Shown: positions 36,523 through 48,421, counted from the stretch's first letter. The stretch is 64,000 bases of DNA from Gigaspora rosea (GCA_003550325.1 QKWP01000008.1:111198-175197); one strand, 5' to 3'. Program-made: numbers and translations. Notes: generated from the sequence alone by a model not told the origin.

Positions 36523-37872
36523 ATTTATTCGTAGTTATTAAATTTATATATATGAAATATAGTCATGGTTCATTAAAAGTTGTCACAATCGAGCTTGTAA
36601 TGTCATTTCTACTACCATAATTTATATAGAGAAAATCAATAAAAAAAAATGAACAAATAATTTTTAAGAACTTTTTGTAAAAATTTAATTTTGATCATTT
36701 CCATTCTATTTTTAGATACCCAAAAATCTTCCGTCAAATTTCTGGACTTCTATAACTCTTTTAATATTAAGTTAACCGGTTATAAAGTTTGCACAAATGA
36801 GCTTTGTGTTTCATAAATTAAGATTTAACTAAAATTTCAATTTTGTTTGGAGGACCTCAGAACCCTATTTTCAAGGCAAGTGCCCTATATATCCAGCTTA
36901 AAAATAAAAATGTTCTTTTATAGTAAGCGGAATATATAATTGAAAAAATTTTAACAAGTTTTCCAATAGATTTAGGCCAGTATAATTTGTTATCCACTAC
37001 ATCAATGGGCTATTAGTTTCAAAACTATAGGGCAAGTCAAGTTCATCTTTTTTTCTCAAAACAATCACATATATGCAATAAGTTTCACCTATACATATTC
37101 ATTATATCCATCAGTTTTTTATATTTGAATTGCAATTTTTGCAATATTTGAAATTGACTTTTGCATAAACCAGCATCTAATAAAATTGCATTGACCGATA
37201 TATATTTAATTTATTAAAAAACTTCAAAATTATACATATCCTGATAGCCTAGGTGAAGAAACTATACATGCAAATAAATTTTTATTAAAAGTATTCCATA
37301 TTTTGTTAAAAACATGCTTATAATAATTTTTAAAATTTATTAATTTGTGAACTTGAAATTTTTTAATAGCGGCTGCTAAATTAACAAATAGTATAAAGCA
37401 ATTTGTGTGTGTTGTTAATTGGCTTCCAAGTTTATAATATCAGTTCAAATTGGAGATAAAATTTTAACCAAAATTTTGATCAGAAAAAATAAGGTAGCTT
37501 CTAATTTGTTTAACAGTATGATTTGTACTTAATATCAAATTCTTTATTCACAGCCTACATATTATAAAATAAAATTTAATTATTTATAAATCTAAAACAT
37601 TACAAAAAATTATAGCTATTGTTGATTTATTTGGATCAATAATTTGTATAATTTTTTTCTAGAAGTCCTGTAATTACAATAAGAAAATTACTTCAACTTT
37701 GGCATATTTTGCAAGACTTATTTTAGAATCTATATATGTTCCTTTTATTGATAAAAATTTTTACAAAATATAACAAATAATTAACTAAATCAAATTGCTA
37801 TAATTTATATTATATTGCTACAAGCAACTATAGCCTTCAATATAGTACTTGCAACACAGCACACAGCGATCT
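36523..37872. other. AT-rich non-coding DNA
   Basis: Downstream of the ATPase gene. No ORF, repeat or inverted end that I can support. Confidence 0.5.
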
Positions 37873-38347
37873 TGTAAGGGTCAGAGAAGATATGAAGTAG
37901 TGTGGAAGTGGAATATTACTTCACTGGAGTGGTTCAGTTTATATTTATTAGATAACAAGAGTATTATTTATTTAACAAAAATATATTTTATTTATTCAGA
38001 TAATAATATTTAAGAAATACAACTATTTTTAAATGTGTGAGGGAAGATAAGAGAAATCTGAGTCTAAGCTAAAAAGCTAATGTGTAGAAGGTCAGAAAGC
38101 TAGGGTTTATATATCTTTTGAAAAGTAATAAAACAATAAAGTAATAAAACAATAAAGCAATAAAGCAAAGTAATAAAACAATAAAACAATAAAGTAATAA
38201 AGCAATAAAACAATAAAACAATAAAATAATAAAAACTATAAAACTATAAAACAATAAAGTAATAAAACAATAATCCAATAAGTAATAAAGTAATAAGAAC
38301 ACTTAGAACTTTCTAGCTTTTAGAATTTAGAAACCTGTTCTATAACA
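37873..38347 (-). mobile_element. Probable solo LTR, Gypsy type
   Basis: In minus orientation it begins TGTTATAGAACAGG and ends CTCTGACCCTTACA (475 bp). The first 11 nt equal the start of the Gypsy LTR at 55837-56542. No polypurine tract lies upstream, so it is solo. It contains an 8-bp microsatellite at 38110-38290 (AATAAAAC/AATAAAGT units), whose translation is the Leu/Phe/Tyr-rich ORF seen there. A target duplication was not found. Confidence 0.5.
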
Positions 38348-39020
38348 ATATTAATAAGTGTATACTCATCAATCTAACTAAATCAAAATGGCTATAATTT
38401 ATTATAGTTTATAAAATAATAATCTATTATTTTAATAAGTGCATACTCAAGTTAACAAAATAGATAAAGTGTATTTGTATGCTGATATTATTTTTGTGTC
38501 TATAATTTCTTAATTTACCACTAGGAATATTTAATTTTATGAATTGCTTGCTACAGATATGCTTTTAGCTAATATGATTTGTTAAATTTTATTATGTCTT
38601 TTTATAAAATACAAGGCAAAACTATGCTCTAAAAAAAATTATATATTAATAATTTAATTATTATAATTCAAATATTTTAATACATATTTAGAATATCTTT
38701 AGATGCAATATTAATACAATAAGCAATACAGTTTAAGCCTAAAATTTTTAGATATTTCATAAAAAATTGTTATATAGTTTTAAATTGTTTCATTGTCTAT
38801 CTTACAGAGTTATTCTCACAAAGAGCATTTCCCAAACAGATACCACAGATTCTTCAGAACTTAGCATTTTATTTTTGTATAGGCAAATGGAAATCAACAA
38901 CATAGAACTTAACATATATTCTGACAACAACACATCTGACTTGTTACTAAGCTAATGACTATAAAACTTTAAATCTTCTATGGTTTTGGTTTTATCAAGT
39001 ATTTTAATTAATTTTGTAAA
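38348..39020. other. AT-rich non-coding DNA
   Basis: No gene seen; may include decayed 3' sequence of the adjacent F-box pseudogene. Confidence 0.4.
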
Positions 39021-39650
39021 TCATCTAAAACCAAGTTTGTAAGCAACTATTTTTATCGATTTGAACAATGGATTTTCATTAATTAATTTTGCGAATGAAT
39101 CGATAGCATTCGCTCTAAACTTATTATGAACATTGTCAGATAAGCATAAGTTAATAGAAGTGATTTTGCTATTTTGTAGCCTTAATAAATAGCAATCTAT
39201 ATCCACTAGAACAATGCGATTCAGGTTTTCTGCAGTGCATAGAAGCATTTGAACTAACAAATACTTAATATATACTTCTTGTACTGCTATTATATTTGGA
39301 TCATCACATTTTCACAAGTCCAATTTCTAATGCTATTATACAAATCGTGGGAAATAGTTTTAATTAAATTGGTATAGTTTTCAGTTAGAGTAATTTTAGA
39401 TGGGAGAACAACATTATAACTGATTAATGAAGTTCTTTCTTTGTCATTTAGAAAAAGAAATAGTAAATCAATAAACTTTGGTGAATCAAACTTGATTCTT
39501 TGGTAGTGCCAAAGTATTGGTATAATTAAGTTTACAAATTACTGTTAACTAAAAGGCAAGAAAACAAATCTTCATTACATAAATAACAAAAGATTTTAGA
39601 GATAAATTTTTTCAGTAAAATAATAATTGTTTAAAATGGAACAACTTTTG
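39021..39650 (-). pseudogene. F-box/LRR-like protein, frameshifted
   Basis: Minus-strand reading from about 39640: FISKIFCYLCNEDLFSCLLV, then N-S-N-L (F-box core), then LIIPILWHYQRIKFDSPKFI, then NSIRNWTCENVMI, then QMLLCTAENLNRIVLV and ITSINLCLSD, ending NAIDSFAKLINENPLFKSI. This layout (F-box, then a conserved W segment, then irregular LRRs) is that of the large F-box family in Rhizophagus-type genomes, known for substrate selection in SCF ubiquitin ligases. At least two frame changes (near 39545 and 39320) break it, and the C-terminal LRRs are missing. The open part at 39021-39260 is only the middle. The family assignment comes from recognised pattern; pseudogene status is seen directly. 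Confidence 0.55.
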
Positions 39651-39659
39651 GAAACATAG

Positions 39660-41000
39660 AAATTAGATTTTAGTTTGAAATAAATATCATGGAAAATTTA
39701 TTTGAGATGAGAAAAAGTTTGGCGAAAAAGTTAAAATTTAGTTTTAGGGTGTGGCGCCTTAGAGAAGTGGTCAAGGTGTCACCCCCAAGTGGCAGGTCGA
39801 CAGTTCGAATCTCACTGTTGACATTTTGAATATAGGCCTGTGTTCAGTAACCATGTGGCTCAGATCGGTTGGGTTAAAAGCCTGTTATCTTGGTTCCACC
39901 ATCTTGAATGGGAGCTACGGCGCAATGGTGTTACTGTTATACTGAAAAATCCAGAGAACCGGAGAAATGGAAACCAGTTTGGCAAGTCCCGAATTAGAAG
40001 GTAATAGTGAAGATCTATAACGGTACTACCAAAAGAAGGTGGGTAACCGGGATCAGAATGAATCTAATAAGTGCCTATTCGGCTACCGATAGGTGGCTAA
40101 AAAACCTTGTATTGAAGTGTGTGGGACATGGATCATGAGGTTAAACTTCCAGATACATCGAATTAAGTAGATTAGGTCTGGTGCGGCAAATCGCTTCTGG
40201 GCACTTTAAAAGCAGCCAAGGGATGTCGGGCATTTAACTTGTTAAGTATGAATGGGTAAACAATTGATAATCAAAGGGTTTAAATAGGCAACACCCATAG
40301 CGGGTTGTAGGTATGGCAGCTAGTGTAGAACCTTCGGGCGGACTACTTAAATTAGACACCAAAAGTGTATGAGTGGCTAGTTGTATCTTCGTTACAATTT
40401 GTATATTCATGTATCATTGCAAAGTCTTAATAAAGGATGCACTAGCGAGATTTCCAAAGTTTAAAAAAAAAAATTTAGTTTTAGGTAGAAAAAATTTTGT
40501 GGAAAATTTGATTGATTTTAGAAAATGTAGAAATTTGGTTTTAATTTGAAAAAAATTTGTGAAAATTTATTTGAGATGAGAAAAGTTTGAAAATTTTGTT
40601 TTTAGGTTGAAAAACTTTTGCAAAAAAATTTGATTGATTTTTAGAAAATGTGAAATTTGGTGTTAGTTTGTAAAAAATTTTTCAAAAATCTTATTTGAGA
40701 AAATGTTTGGTGAAAACGTTGAAATTTTGTTTTAGTTAGAAAAATTTTACAGAAAATGCTATTTGAGAGGTGAAAATGTTTGATGAAAACATTGAAATTT
40801 GGTAAAAATTTAGCAGAAATCCTATTTGGGGTGAGAAATAGTTTGATGAAAAAACGTTGAAATTTGGTAAAAATTTTCCAGAAATTTTTATTTGAATGAG
40901 AAAAAATTTGGTGAAAACATTGAAATTTGGATTTTGCATAAAAAAAAATTTGAGCAAAATGTTGGAATTTGATTTTTGGGTTGAAAAAAATTTTGAGGAA
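39660..41000. repeat. Degenerate AT-rich minisatellite, split by a SINE
   Basis: Units of about 60-90 bp around GAAAATTTATTTGAGATGAG, AAAAAGTTTGGTGAAAACG and TTGAAATTTGGT recur at 39660-39748 and 40471-41000. The SINE at 39749-40470 sits within it. Confidence 0.65.
39749..40470 (+). mobile_element. Long tRNA-derived SINE, copy 1
   Basis: A 722-bp element with a tRNA-like head: A-box-like GTGGCGCCTTAGAGAAGTGG, then B-box-like CAGTTCGAATCTC about 45 nt later. A unique body follows, then a conserved tail (GGTATGGCAGCTAGTGT and GGCGGACTACTTAAATTAGA) and a short A-run. A perfect 15-bp target duplication AAATTTAGTTTTAGG lies at 39734-39748 and 40471-40485. That indicates LINE-type retrotransposition. 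It would be transcribed by RNA polymerase III; no ORF. Copy 2 is at 52993-53965 on the minus strand. Confidence 0.8.
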
Positions 41001-41470
41001 TATTTTATTTGAGATTAGAAAAAGTTTGTTAGATTAAATTTGCACGCAAATGAAAGTAACACCAAAAATCTCAATTTACATGAGTTGGATGAAAAGTTTT
41101 GTCAGTAAATCAATATCTTGATCATTTTTAAATATATAGTTTTAAATTTTATATATATTAATATAGTGGTTATAATGAATTTATAAAAAAAATTTTAATT
41201 AATTTTAATTAGATAGTTGTTGAAAAAATTGGTTTTTAAATTTATTAATTTAACCAATTGAAATTTATTATTATAAAAATTTAAATTAAATCATTAAAAA
41301 TTATTTGTATGACGGTGTTAGAAATTGGCTTCATGATAAAAAATATAAAAAAAGTTGTAGGATTGAAATGCCGTTAAATGTTCTTTAATTGCAATGTTCT
41401 AAAAACTAGTAAGAATTTTAAATATTTAAGCCTCAATAAAATTATTTGTAATCAAGTAATACTTGTAACC
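41001..41470. other. AT-rich non-coding DNA
   Basis: No gene. Near 41310-41420 are TGTTCTTTAATTGCAATGTTC-type motifs, possibly an older end of the adjacent GTTCTC MITE family. Confidence 0.4.
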
Positions 41471-41704
41471 TTTTTGGTATAAATTCAAATTTGGTTTTAT
41501 GTTCTCAAAAAGAACATTTTTAATTACTATACTTAATGTTCTCAGTAAAATTTTAATGTTCTTTATATAGGAAAATTAAATTTTTTTAATATTAAAAGAA
41601 TTTATTGAATGTTCTTAAATAGAGAACATATTTTAATAATTTATTTTCACAAAAATTGTGTAAAGTTCTTTGAGAACACTGAGATCATTGAATTTTAAAC
41701 ACTG
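41471..41704. mobile_element. hAT-type MITE (GTTCTC family, copy 2)
   Basis: The right end GAATTTTAAACACTG and the interior TATGTTCTCAAAAAGAACAT to GTTCTTTGAGAACACTGAGA match the element at 48193-48421 in inverted orientation. The left end is eroded, and the target duplication is poorly preserved. Confidence 0.65.
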
Positions 41705-41759
41705 ACTATAACTTTTATAAGTTTTATGACTTTAATAATTTTAAATATGAGGCAATAGA

Positions 41760-42900
41760 AGATCTTTTATAAGAATTCCAGTAATATTGGATCAGAAGTA
41801 GGAAAGCATAAGCAAATGTACTTTGTTAGGACAATACTTTGAATGATTTGGAATCTTCATTGTAACAAGCTTGTATCAGAAGGGGGAAAGCGTTAGTGGA
41901 TACACTTTGCAAAAATACACATTGATTTTATTGAATATTAGTTATAATAATCTCAGATCAGAAGTTGGAAAATATTTGATGATGTACTTTGTAAAAACAC
42001 TACGTTAGTATTTCTAGATCTTAATGAAATCATCTTAGATCAGAAGGAGGAAAAGTATTAGCCAATGCACTTTGTAAAGATGTCATCTTGATCTCTTTGG
42101 ATATTAGTAACAATTATTTTGAGCAATAAGGAGGAAAATCTTAGCAAGTGCACTTTGCATGATACTAATTTGATCTCTTTGGAATTGATGAAAACAAACT
42201 CGGATCAGAAGGAGGAAAGGCATTAGCAGATGCACTTTGCAAAACACTGCGCTGATTTTCTTGAATCTTGGTCTTAAATAATGAAAATTGGTCATCCAAT
42301 AAGATTATATCAGAAGGAGGAAAGTGTTAGCAAATGCACTTTACAAGGACATTACTTCGATCATATTGAGTATTAATAGTATCAGAAGGAGTAAAAGCGT
42401 TAGCAGATGCACTTTCAGGAATATCACTCTAATTTCTTTGGACATAGGATTTAATAATTTTGGACCAGAGGTAGGAAAAACATTTAAAAATGCTTTGCAA
42501 AACACCACATTGACTTATTTGAATCTTGCTGTAATAATATTGGATAAGAAGAAAGAAAAGCATTAACAAACGTACTTTGCAAGAATATCCTCGATATCTA
42601 TAAATTATTATTATAATGAACCTGGATACGAAGGGGAAAAGCATTAGTAGACGCAGACTTTTTTGAATCTTGGATCCTTGCATTTGTCATCCGATCATAT
42701 TAGATCAGAAGAAGAAAAGTATTAAAAATTCAACTTGCAACTTCATCATCCTGACTTCATTGAATCTCGGATCTTGTTTATATTCTTCTAGAATCAAAAC
42801 TAGAAAGCATTAGCAGATTCATTTCGTCAGGCTGACTGAATCACGGAGATAATAATAATTTTTGGAGGGAAATATTAACAGATCTATCTGTAAGAATACA
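41760..42900 (+). pseudogene. Decayed RNI-type LRR gene next to the right intron array
   Basis: At least nine 84-bp-type repeats can be followed in mixed frames: GGxxAxAxALCKN-T-xxLDL. The clearest are ISLDIGFNNFGPEVGKTFKN and TTLTYLNLAV at about 42440-42540. Repeated DNA text ATCAGAAGGAGGAAAG, then GCATTAGCAGATGCACTTTGC, marks each unit. Frame breaks occur in nearly every unit, so it cannot encode a full protein as assembled. It ends about 40 bp before the leader exon of the intron array on the same strand, mirroring the arrangement at the left locus, where LRR relics also lie upstream of the array. Confidence 0.6.
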
Positions 42901-42935
42901 TTGCAATTATTACTGGGCGTATAAAATAAAACGAG

Positions 42936-45243
42936 GTATTAAATAAATCTTATTAAATAAAATATCTCGGACTATTTATAAATAAAAATTTTTATCATAA
43001 TTTCATTAATAAAATAACTCTAATTATTAGGTAGTGAAGATAAGACTATTTTATAAATTAAAAATTTACAATAATCTTATATAAGATAAAGCGTTTCTAA
43101 TTAACTATATGTAAATTAAATTACTAGGCTGTAAGCATTAGATTATTTATAAATTAGAAACTTACGATAATCTACTATTAAATAAAGCATCATTTATTAT
43201 TTATATAAATTAAACTACTTACTAGTGAGTATAAGACTAACAAATTAAATTTTGTAATCTTATTATAAAATAAAACATCGCTAATTATTTAATGTAAATT
43301 AATTACTAGTTGGTGAGTGCAAGAATATTTTATGAAGTAAAAATCTATACTAATAAATAAAATATCTCTGATTATTTATATGTAAATTAAATTATTAGGC
43401 AAGTCTATTTTATAAATTGACATTTTATAGCAATATATTATTTATAAATCACTTTTTTATAATAATATCATTAATAAATGACTCTAATTATTAGGTGGTG
43501 AGTATAAGATTATTTTATAAATTAAAATTTTATAATAATCTTATAAGATAAAGTGCTTCTAATTATCTATATGTAAATTAAATTACTAGGTTGTAAGTAT
43601 TAGATTATTTTATAATTAAAAACTTACGATATTCTACTATTAAATAAAGCATCACTAATTATTTATATATAAATTAAACTACTAGCTGGTGAGAATAAGA
43701 CTAATAAATTAAAATTTTGTAATTTTATTATAAAATAAGACATCGCTAATTATATATTGTAAATTAATTACTAGTTGGTGAGTATAAGACCATTTTATAA
43801 ATCAAAAAGTTTACAATTATCTTATTAGATAAACCCCTCTAATTATCTATATGTAAATTAAATTACTAGGCTGTAAGTATTAGATTACAGTATTTTATAA
43901 ATATTAAATAAAGCATAACTAAATATTTATGTATAAATTAAATTACTAGCTGGTAGTATAAGCCCATTTTATAAATCAAGAATTTTACAATTATCTTAAA
44001 AGATAAAACTCCCTAATTATTTTACTAGGTTGTAGTATTGGATTATTTTATAAAATATTAAATAGGGAAAATAAATTTGTCGCACCCATGACATGTCGCA
44101 CCCCCTGCTTCGACCAATCAAATCGCACGATTTTATAGGCAAAAAATTTTATTTTTTAAAAATTTAAAATTTTACTTAATAAAGTGTAAAATATATATAA
44201 AATAGCTGCCATATAATATAAAATTTTATTCTGAACAACTTTTTCTAAGTCGTAAAGATAGGTTGTCTTAGTAAAAAAAATGTTTTATAAGAAAAATCAA
44301 AATTTCCCAAAGTTAGTACATATAAAACTTTTTTTTACTAAATTAATTTAGTTTTAGACTTAGAGAGAAGTTGTTTAGCGTAAAATTTTTACATGTAATA
44401 CTTGAACGTAAATATAGATTATATTAGTAATAAAAAAAGTTTTATATGTGCTAACAATCGAAATTTTTGATTTTTCTTATAAAACGGTATTTTTTTACTT
44501 TACTAAGATAATCTATCTTTATGACTTAGAAAAAGTTGCTCAGAATAAAATTTTACAATATATGTTTTGATATCGCTTATTTATTTTTACATTTTACTTG
44601 TAAATTTTTAATTTTTAGAACTTAAAATTTTTTGTCTACAAAATCGTGCGATTTGATTGGTCGGAATCAGAGTGCGACATGTCGCAGGTGTGACAAATTT
44701 CTATTTCTTATTAAATAATACATCACTAATATTTATATATAAATTAAATTACTAGCTGGTGAGTATAAGGCCATTTTATAAATCAAAAATTATACAATTA
44801 TTCTTATAAGATAAAACCCCTCTAATTATCTATATGGAAATTAAATTACTATTAAATAAACATCTCTTAATTATTGTATGTAAATTAAATGATTAGGCGG
44901 TGAAAATAAGGATATTTTATAAATCCGGGATTTTACTATAATCTTATTATAAAACATCGCTAATTATTTATATAAATTAAAACATTTCTACTTATTCATA
45001 TTTAATTAAATTATTAGGCAGTGAGTATAAAACTATCTTATAAACTAAAAATTTTGTAATCTTATTATAAATAAAACATCGCTAATTATTTATATATAAA
45101 TTAATTACTAGTTGGTGAGTATAAGAATATTTTAAGAAGTAAAATCTTCATAATCTACTTACTACTAAATAAAATATCTCTAACTATTGTATGTAACTTA
45201 TGTTATAGGGGAAATATGTATGAACTTTATGGATTTGATATAA
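42936..45243 (+). repeat. Second tandem array of intron-like units with single-codon spacers
   Basis: About 17 units of about 95 bp on the plus strand. First donor at 42936 after CTGGGCGTATAAAATAAAAC, then GAG; first acceptor TAG at 43028-43030. Spacers are 3 nt: GTA (43031-43033), then GCT, CTA (acceptor eroded), TTG, one deleted, GTG, GTT, CTG, TTG, GCT, CTG, GTT, CTG, GCG, GCA, TTG. Every readable spacer encodes Val, Ala or Leu if taken in that phase. The last acceptor (TTATAG, ending 45208) is followed by a short frame ending TAA at about 45241-45243, a possible terminal exon. A hAT MITE interrupts at 44065-44709. Same consensus as the left array, opposite orientation. Confidence 0.75.
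44065..44709. mobile_element. hAT-type MITE inside the right array
   Basis: A 645-bp element with long inverted arms (AAATTTGTCGCACCCATGAC and AAATTTGTCACACCTGCGAC, then GACCAATCAAATCGCACGAT on both sides). A perfect 8-bp duplication ATTAAATA lies at 44057-44064 and 44710-44717. Almost the whole element is self-complementary. It sits inside an intron unit. Confidence 0.8.
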
Positions 45244-45344
45244 AAATGATAAAAGGCAGCTCGCCAGAGGCGTGACTTGGTGATTTAACCTGATTTGGTA
45301 TAAACGTGTCTTGTGTATTAATATAGTCCGATGTTTTTATATTA

Positions 45345-47236
45345 CAGTCAGGGAATATACCGAATTAGGATATTGTAGATCACTCCTTTTATGGTAATAA
45401 AATGTCAATCAGACTATTCGAGATTCCTTCTGACTATTCTACATGTGATTATCATAGCCAATGAAATTGCAAGACCAAACTGTAACAACTAACTGCACAT
45501 ACATACATATATACAACGCTTTTACCTATTACACTATATTAACATCTTTTGACAGTACATGTTGCTTTCATATATACGTACATGCATACTATTGTTACTG
45601 TGCAATGTAAATAACTTTTGGCGATTCTCCAGGTTTTCAAAGTATTAAAATGCGTTGATCAACTTACATGCTTGCTTTTAATGCAGTGATGTTAAATTAC
45701 CTTGTTGAAAGTACATCTTACTTCTATATGTAGGTCGAGAAGGGCTAGACTGGAGCGAACTCGCTTGCTCTTTATTTATTAAAATATAATACCCTAATTG
45801 CTCGGACCAAGTCTTTCCACGCCTCTTGTGAAGTCTTCCATTATTAGGGTTTAGGTTAAATAGTGGTTTAGTGTGCTGTTTAGGTCTTATAGTATTGGTT
45901 GGAATCTGTTGTACCCATATTTTCCCTTTGATAATAATAAATATTGATTTTTAAAGTATTAATTTAACCAAGTTCAAATATGAGAAAATTTTTTATTTAT
46001 TTATTTAAAAATTTTTTAAAAAAATCTCGCCAACTCATAACTACTAAATTAACATAAATAAAATATAATAGTGTACGTCTACTTTTCTTATTCAGAATTT
46101 TAAAACAGAAATTAACTCCCACTTATTTTTGAAATAAATTAATTCTGAAACCCCTAATAGTACAGAAATAAAAAGCATATTTTTAAAAATATGTGAAATA
46201 AATTTACAATTTTGATCTGTTATTTAACAGATATATAGTTAATTAGAGGGTAATTTAACAAAAAACCTTAATTTTAATAAATATTATGTACATACCAAAA
46301 ATTAATTGAACCAAGTCTATTTATTTAGTTATGCTGTATAAATTACAACTGTTAAATCACTAGCTTATAATTAAAGTCCAGGTGTTAATGAAACATATAC
46401 GGAATTAATGTTGAAATGGATGAATATAAAGCATTCGCTCAATTCGAAAAATCTGCTAATATGAGGCATACTGAAGGAATCAATGTTTTGGTTATTGTTA
46501 CGAATATGGCAGTATGGGATAAAACAAAAGATTATAAATAATACTCAGCAAAATCACACATTTGCCCATAATAAAGTATAACTTGCCTCAGCAGCTTAAT
46601 TCATCTGCATTATTTGGTTCTTTTCTAGATGTCTTCGCTGTCAGTTAAAACATGTATAAATTTCAAATAAGCTATAAACATAAAATAAACTCTTTGAATA
46701 ATTTACCAATTTCATTGCTAAAGTTCACTTTTACTGACCCGCCTTACGATCTAAACCCAACACAAGGATATTCTCTCACTTAGCTTTGTACAAAATCCGA
46801 TTCCAATCATTCAATTCTATTAACTTTGACATGCTTATTTTACAGGTCCAACTTTAGAGTAAAACAGATTATTTAGTGGATTATTAAGCTAAATGCTCTA
46901 TAGTTACAGTAAAAGCCTTTTCGCAAAGGTAAGAAGCTTAAAAGCATATAATTTGCGAACAAGATTACCTTCTTACCTTTCAGCTTGTGTGTAAAAGATT
47001 CTTGGATTTCGGGTCTCATCTACTTTTTAACAAGTATTAACTAGCGTGGATTATTGTGGATTAATTAAACTAGAGGTTTTGTATTGTCTACTTGTGCGTT
47101 TATTCTTGATTTCCAATATGAATTAGAAGCATAAAAAATTTCCGAAAAATGCTAGCAAAAATGTGTGCAAGAACCAATCAAATTCGTGTAGATCATTCTA
47201 GATCACGATTTCCTAATTCGGTATATCCCCTGACTG
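45345..47236. mobile_element. 1.9-kb non-autonomous Tc1/pogo-type element
   Basis: Inverted ends of about 40 bp, CAGTCAGGGAATATACCGAA and CAGTCAGGGGATATACCGAA, continuing TTAGGA on both sides, flanked by TA. No transposase ORF. The interior includes the block at 45790-45900 similar to 15150-15290, and a small hairpin GGTAAGAAGCTTAAAAGC region near 46929. Confidence 0.7.
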
Positions 47237-48192
47237 TATTATAATCCAAAGACTCCTCCTAAAGAAGAGCTAAAACAACCTTCTTTTATACTTTACAAAT
47301 ATTATGGGAATCACTAATCTAACATTATAGAATATTATGAAAACTATGAAACTAAAATCATACGATATTCTTATCTATGACGCTATCATGCGTATAATAT
47401 GATAGATTGTATGATTTCTAAATCATTCTGCCGTAAGCTGAGCCCTGTTCAATGAGAGCATGCATAAGACGCACATGAACGAAGTCAAGAGGCAGTCATT
47501 TGTCACGAGACCATAGACCGGAACCATGACATAGCTAAGGGTATAAGTATGAGGTATGGGTGTGGGAATTGAAGAGTAGAGTAATTAGGTAAGAATGAAG
47601 TATTGTGTAGGAATTATTGGTATAGTTGAGTAAGTATGAGGTATTGGTAATGGAATTTAGAAGACAGGGGAATTAGGTAAGAGTGAGGTTTATGCATGAG
47701 AGATTATGTGATTGAATTGAGTAGAAATGAGGTCATAGGAGAGGGTTATTTAAAGGAAAAGGGTTAGGAATGTGTTCTTCCTCTTTTGTTTTTGCTGCTG
47801 AACTCAACACAAGTTTAGTTTTGTTATTAGTACCCACCCAGCCGCCACTAGGGTCAGGTTTTGTTTGGCCAGATTGGTTTATAGGAGAAATCGATAGCCC
47901 AGATGGCTATCTCGATTAATGCCAGCTATTCAGTTCGGATATCAGTAGGAAGGTTGATATAGACCGATTAGCGATGCTATAAATATCTGGAGGCCACGTG
48001 AGCAGCAAGGCAGAAATCCCATATGTGTATTTCATAGTTGGGTCGAGTAACAAATGATCGATTATGCACGATTAATTATATATTGTCAATCATGCATTGT
48101 CCATTATGCATGATCGGATGTTATATGATATGTGGCGCAGCGTACTCTAAATGATCAACCGATATTTTGAAATATTACCTTTACCCTGTGAC
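47237..48192 (+). other. Less AT-rich segment, possible solo LTR
   Basis: From 47501 (TGTCACGAGACCATAGACCG) to about 48033 (GTGTATTTCA) the base composition rises. A TATA-like GGTTATTTAAAGG stands at about 47745, and repeated GGTAAGAATGAAGTAT / GTAAGTATGAGGTATTGG lies before it. TG...CA ends and one promoter-like box suggest an LTR, but I find no target duplication or internal domain. No gene. Confidence 0.3.
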
Positions 48193-48421
48193 TAGTGTTT
48201 AAAATTCAATGTTCTCAGTGTTCTCAAAGAACATTATACAATTTTTGGGAACATAAATTATTAAAATATGTTCTCTATTTGAGAACATTCAATTAATTTT
48301 TTTAATATTAAAAAAATTTTAATCTTTTTATATAAAGAACATTAAAATTTTACTGAGAGCATTAAGAAATTAAAAATGTTCTTTTTGAGAACATAAAACC
48401 AACTTTGAATTTTAAACAATG
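48193..48421. mobile_element. hAT-type MITE (GTTCTC family, copy 3)
   Basis: A 229-bp element, TAGTGTTTAAAATTCAATG to GAATTTTAAACAATG, with a perfect 8-bp duplication CCTGTGAC at 48185-48192 and 48422-48429. Internal GTTCTC/GAGAAC motifs match copies at 23741 and 41471. Confidence 0.85.

Noticed and set aside
38069..38302. Hydrophobic Leu/Phe/Tyr ORF resembling a membrane protein
   Set aside because: Product of the 8-bp microsatellite inside the probable solo LTR.
39749..39830. Stand-alone tRNA gene
   Set aside because: The head has A and B boxes but does not fold into a convincing tRNA, and it is joined to a SINE body and tail with target duplication. The same holds for the head near 53895-53965.
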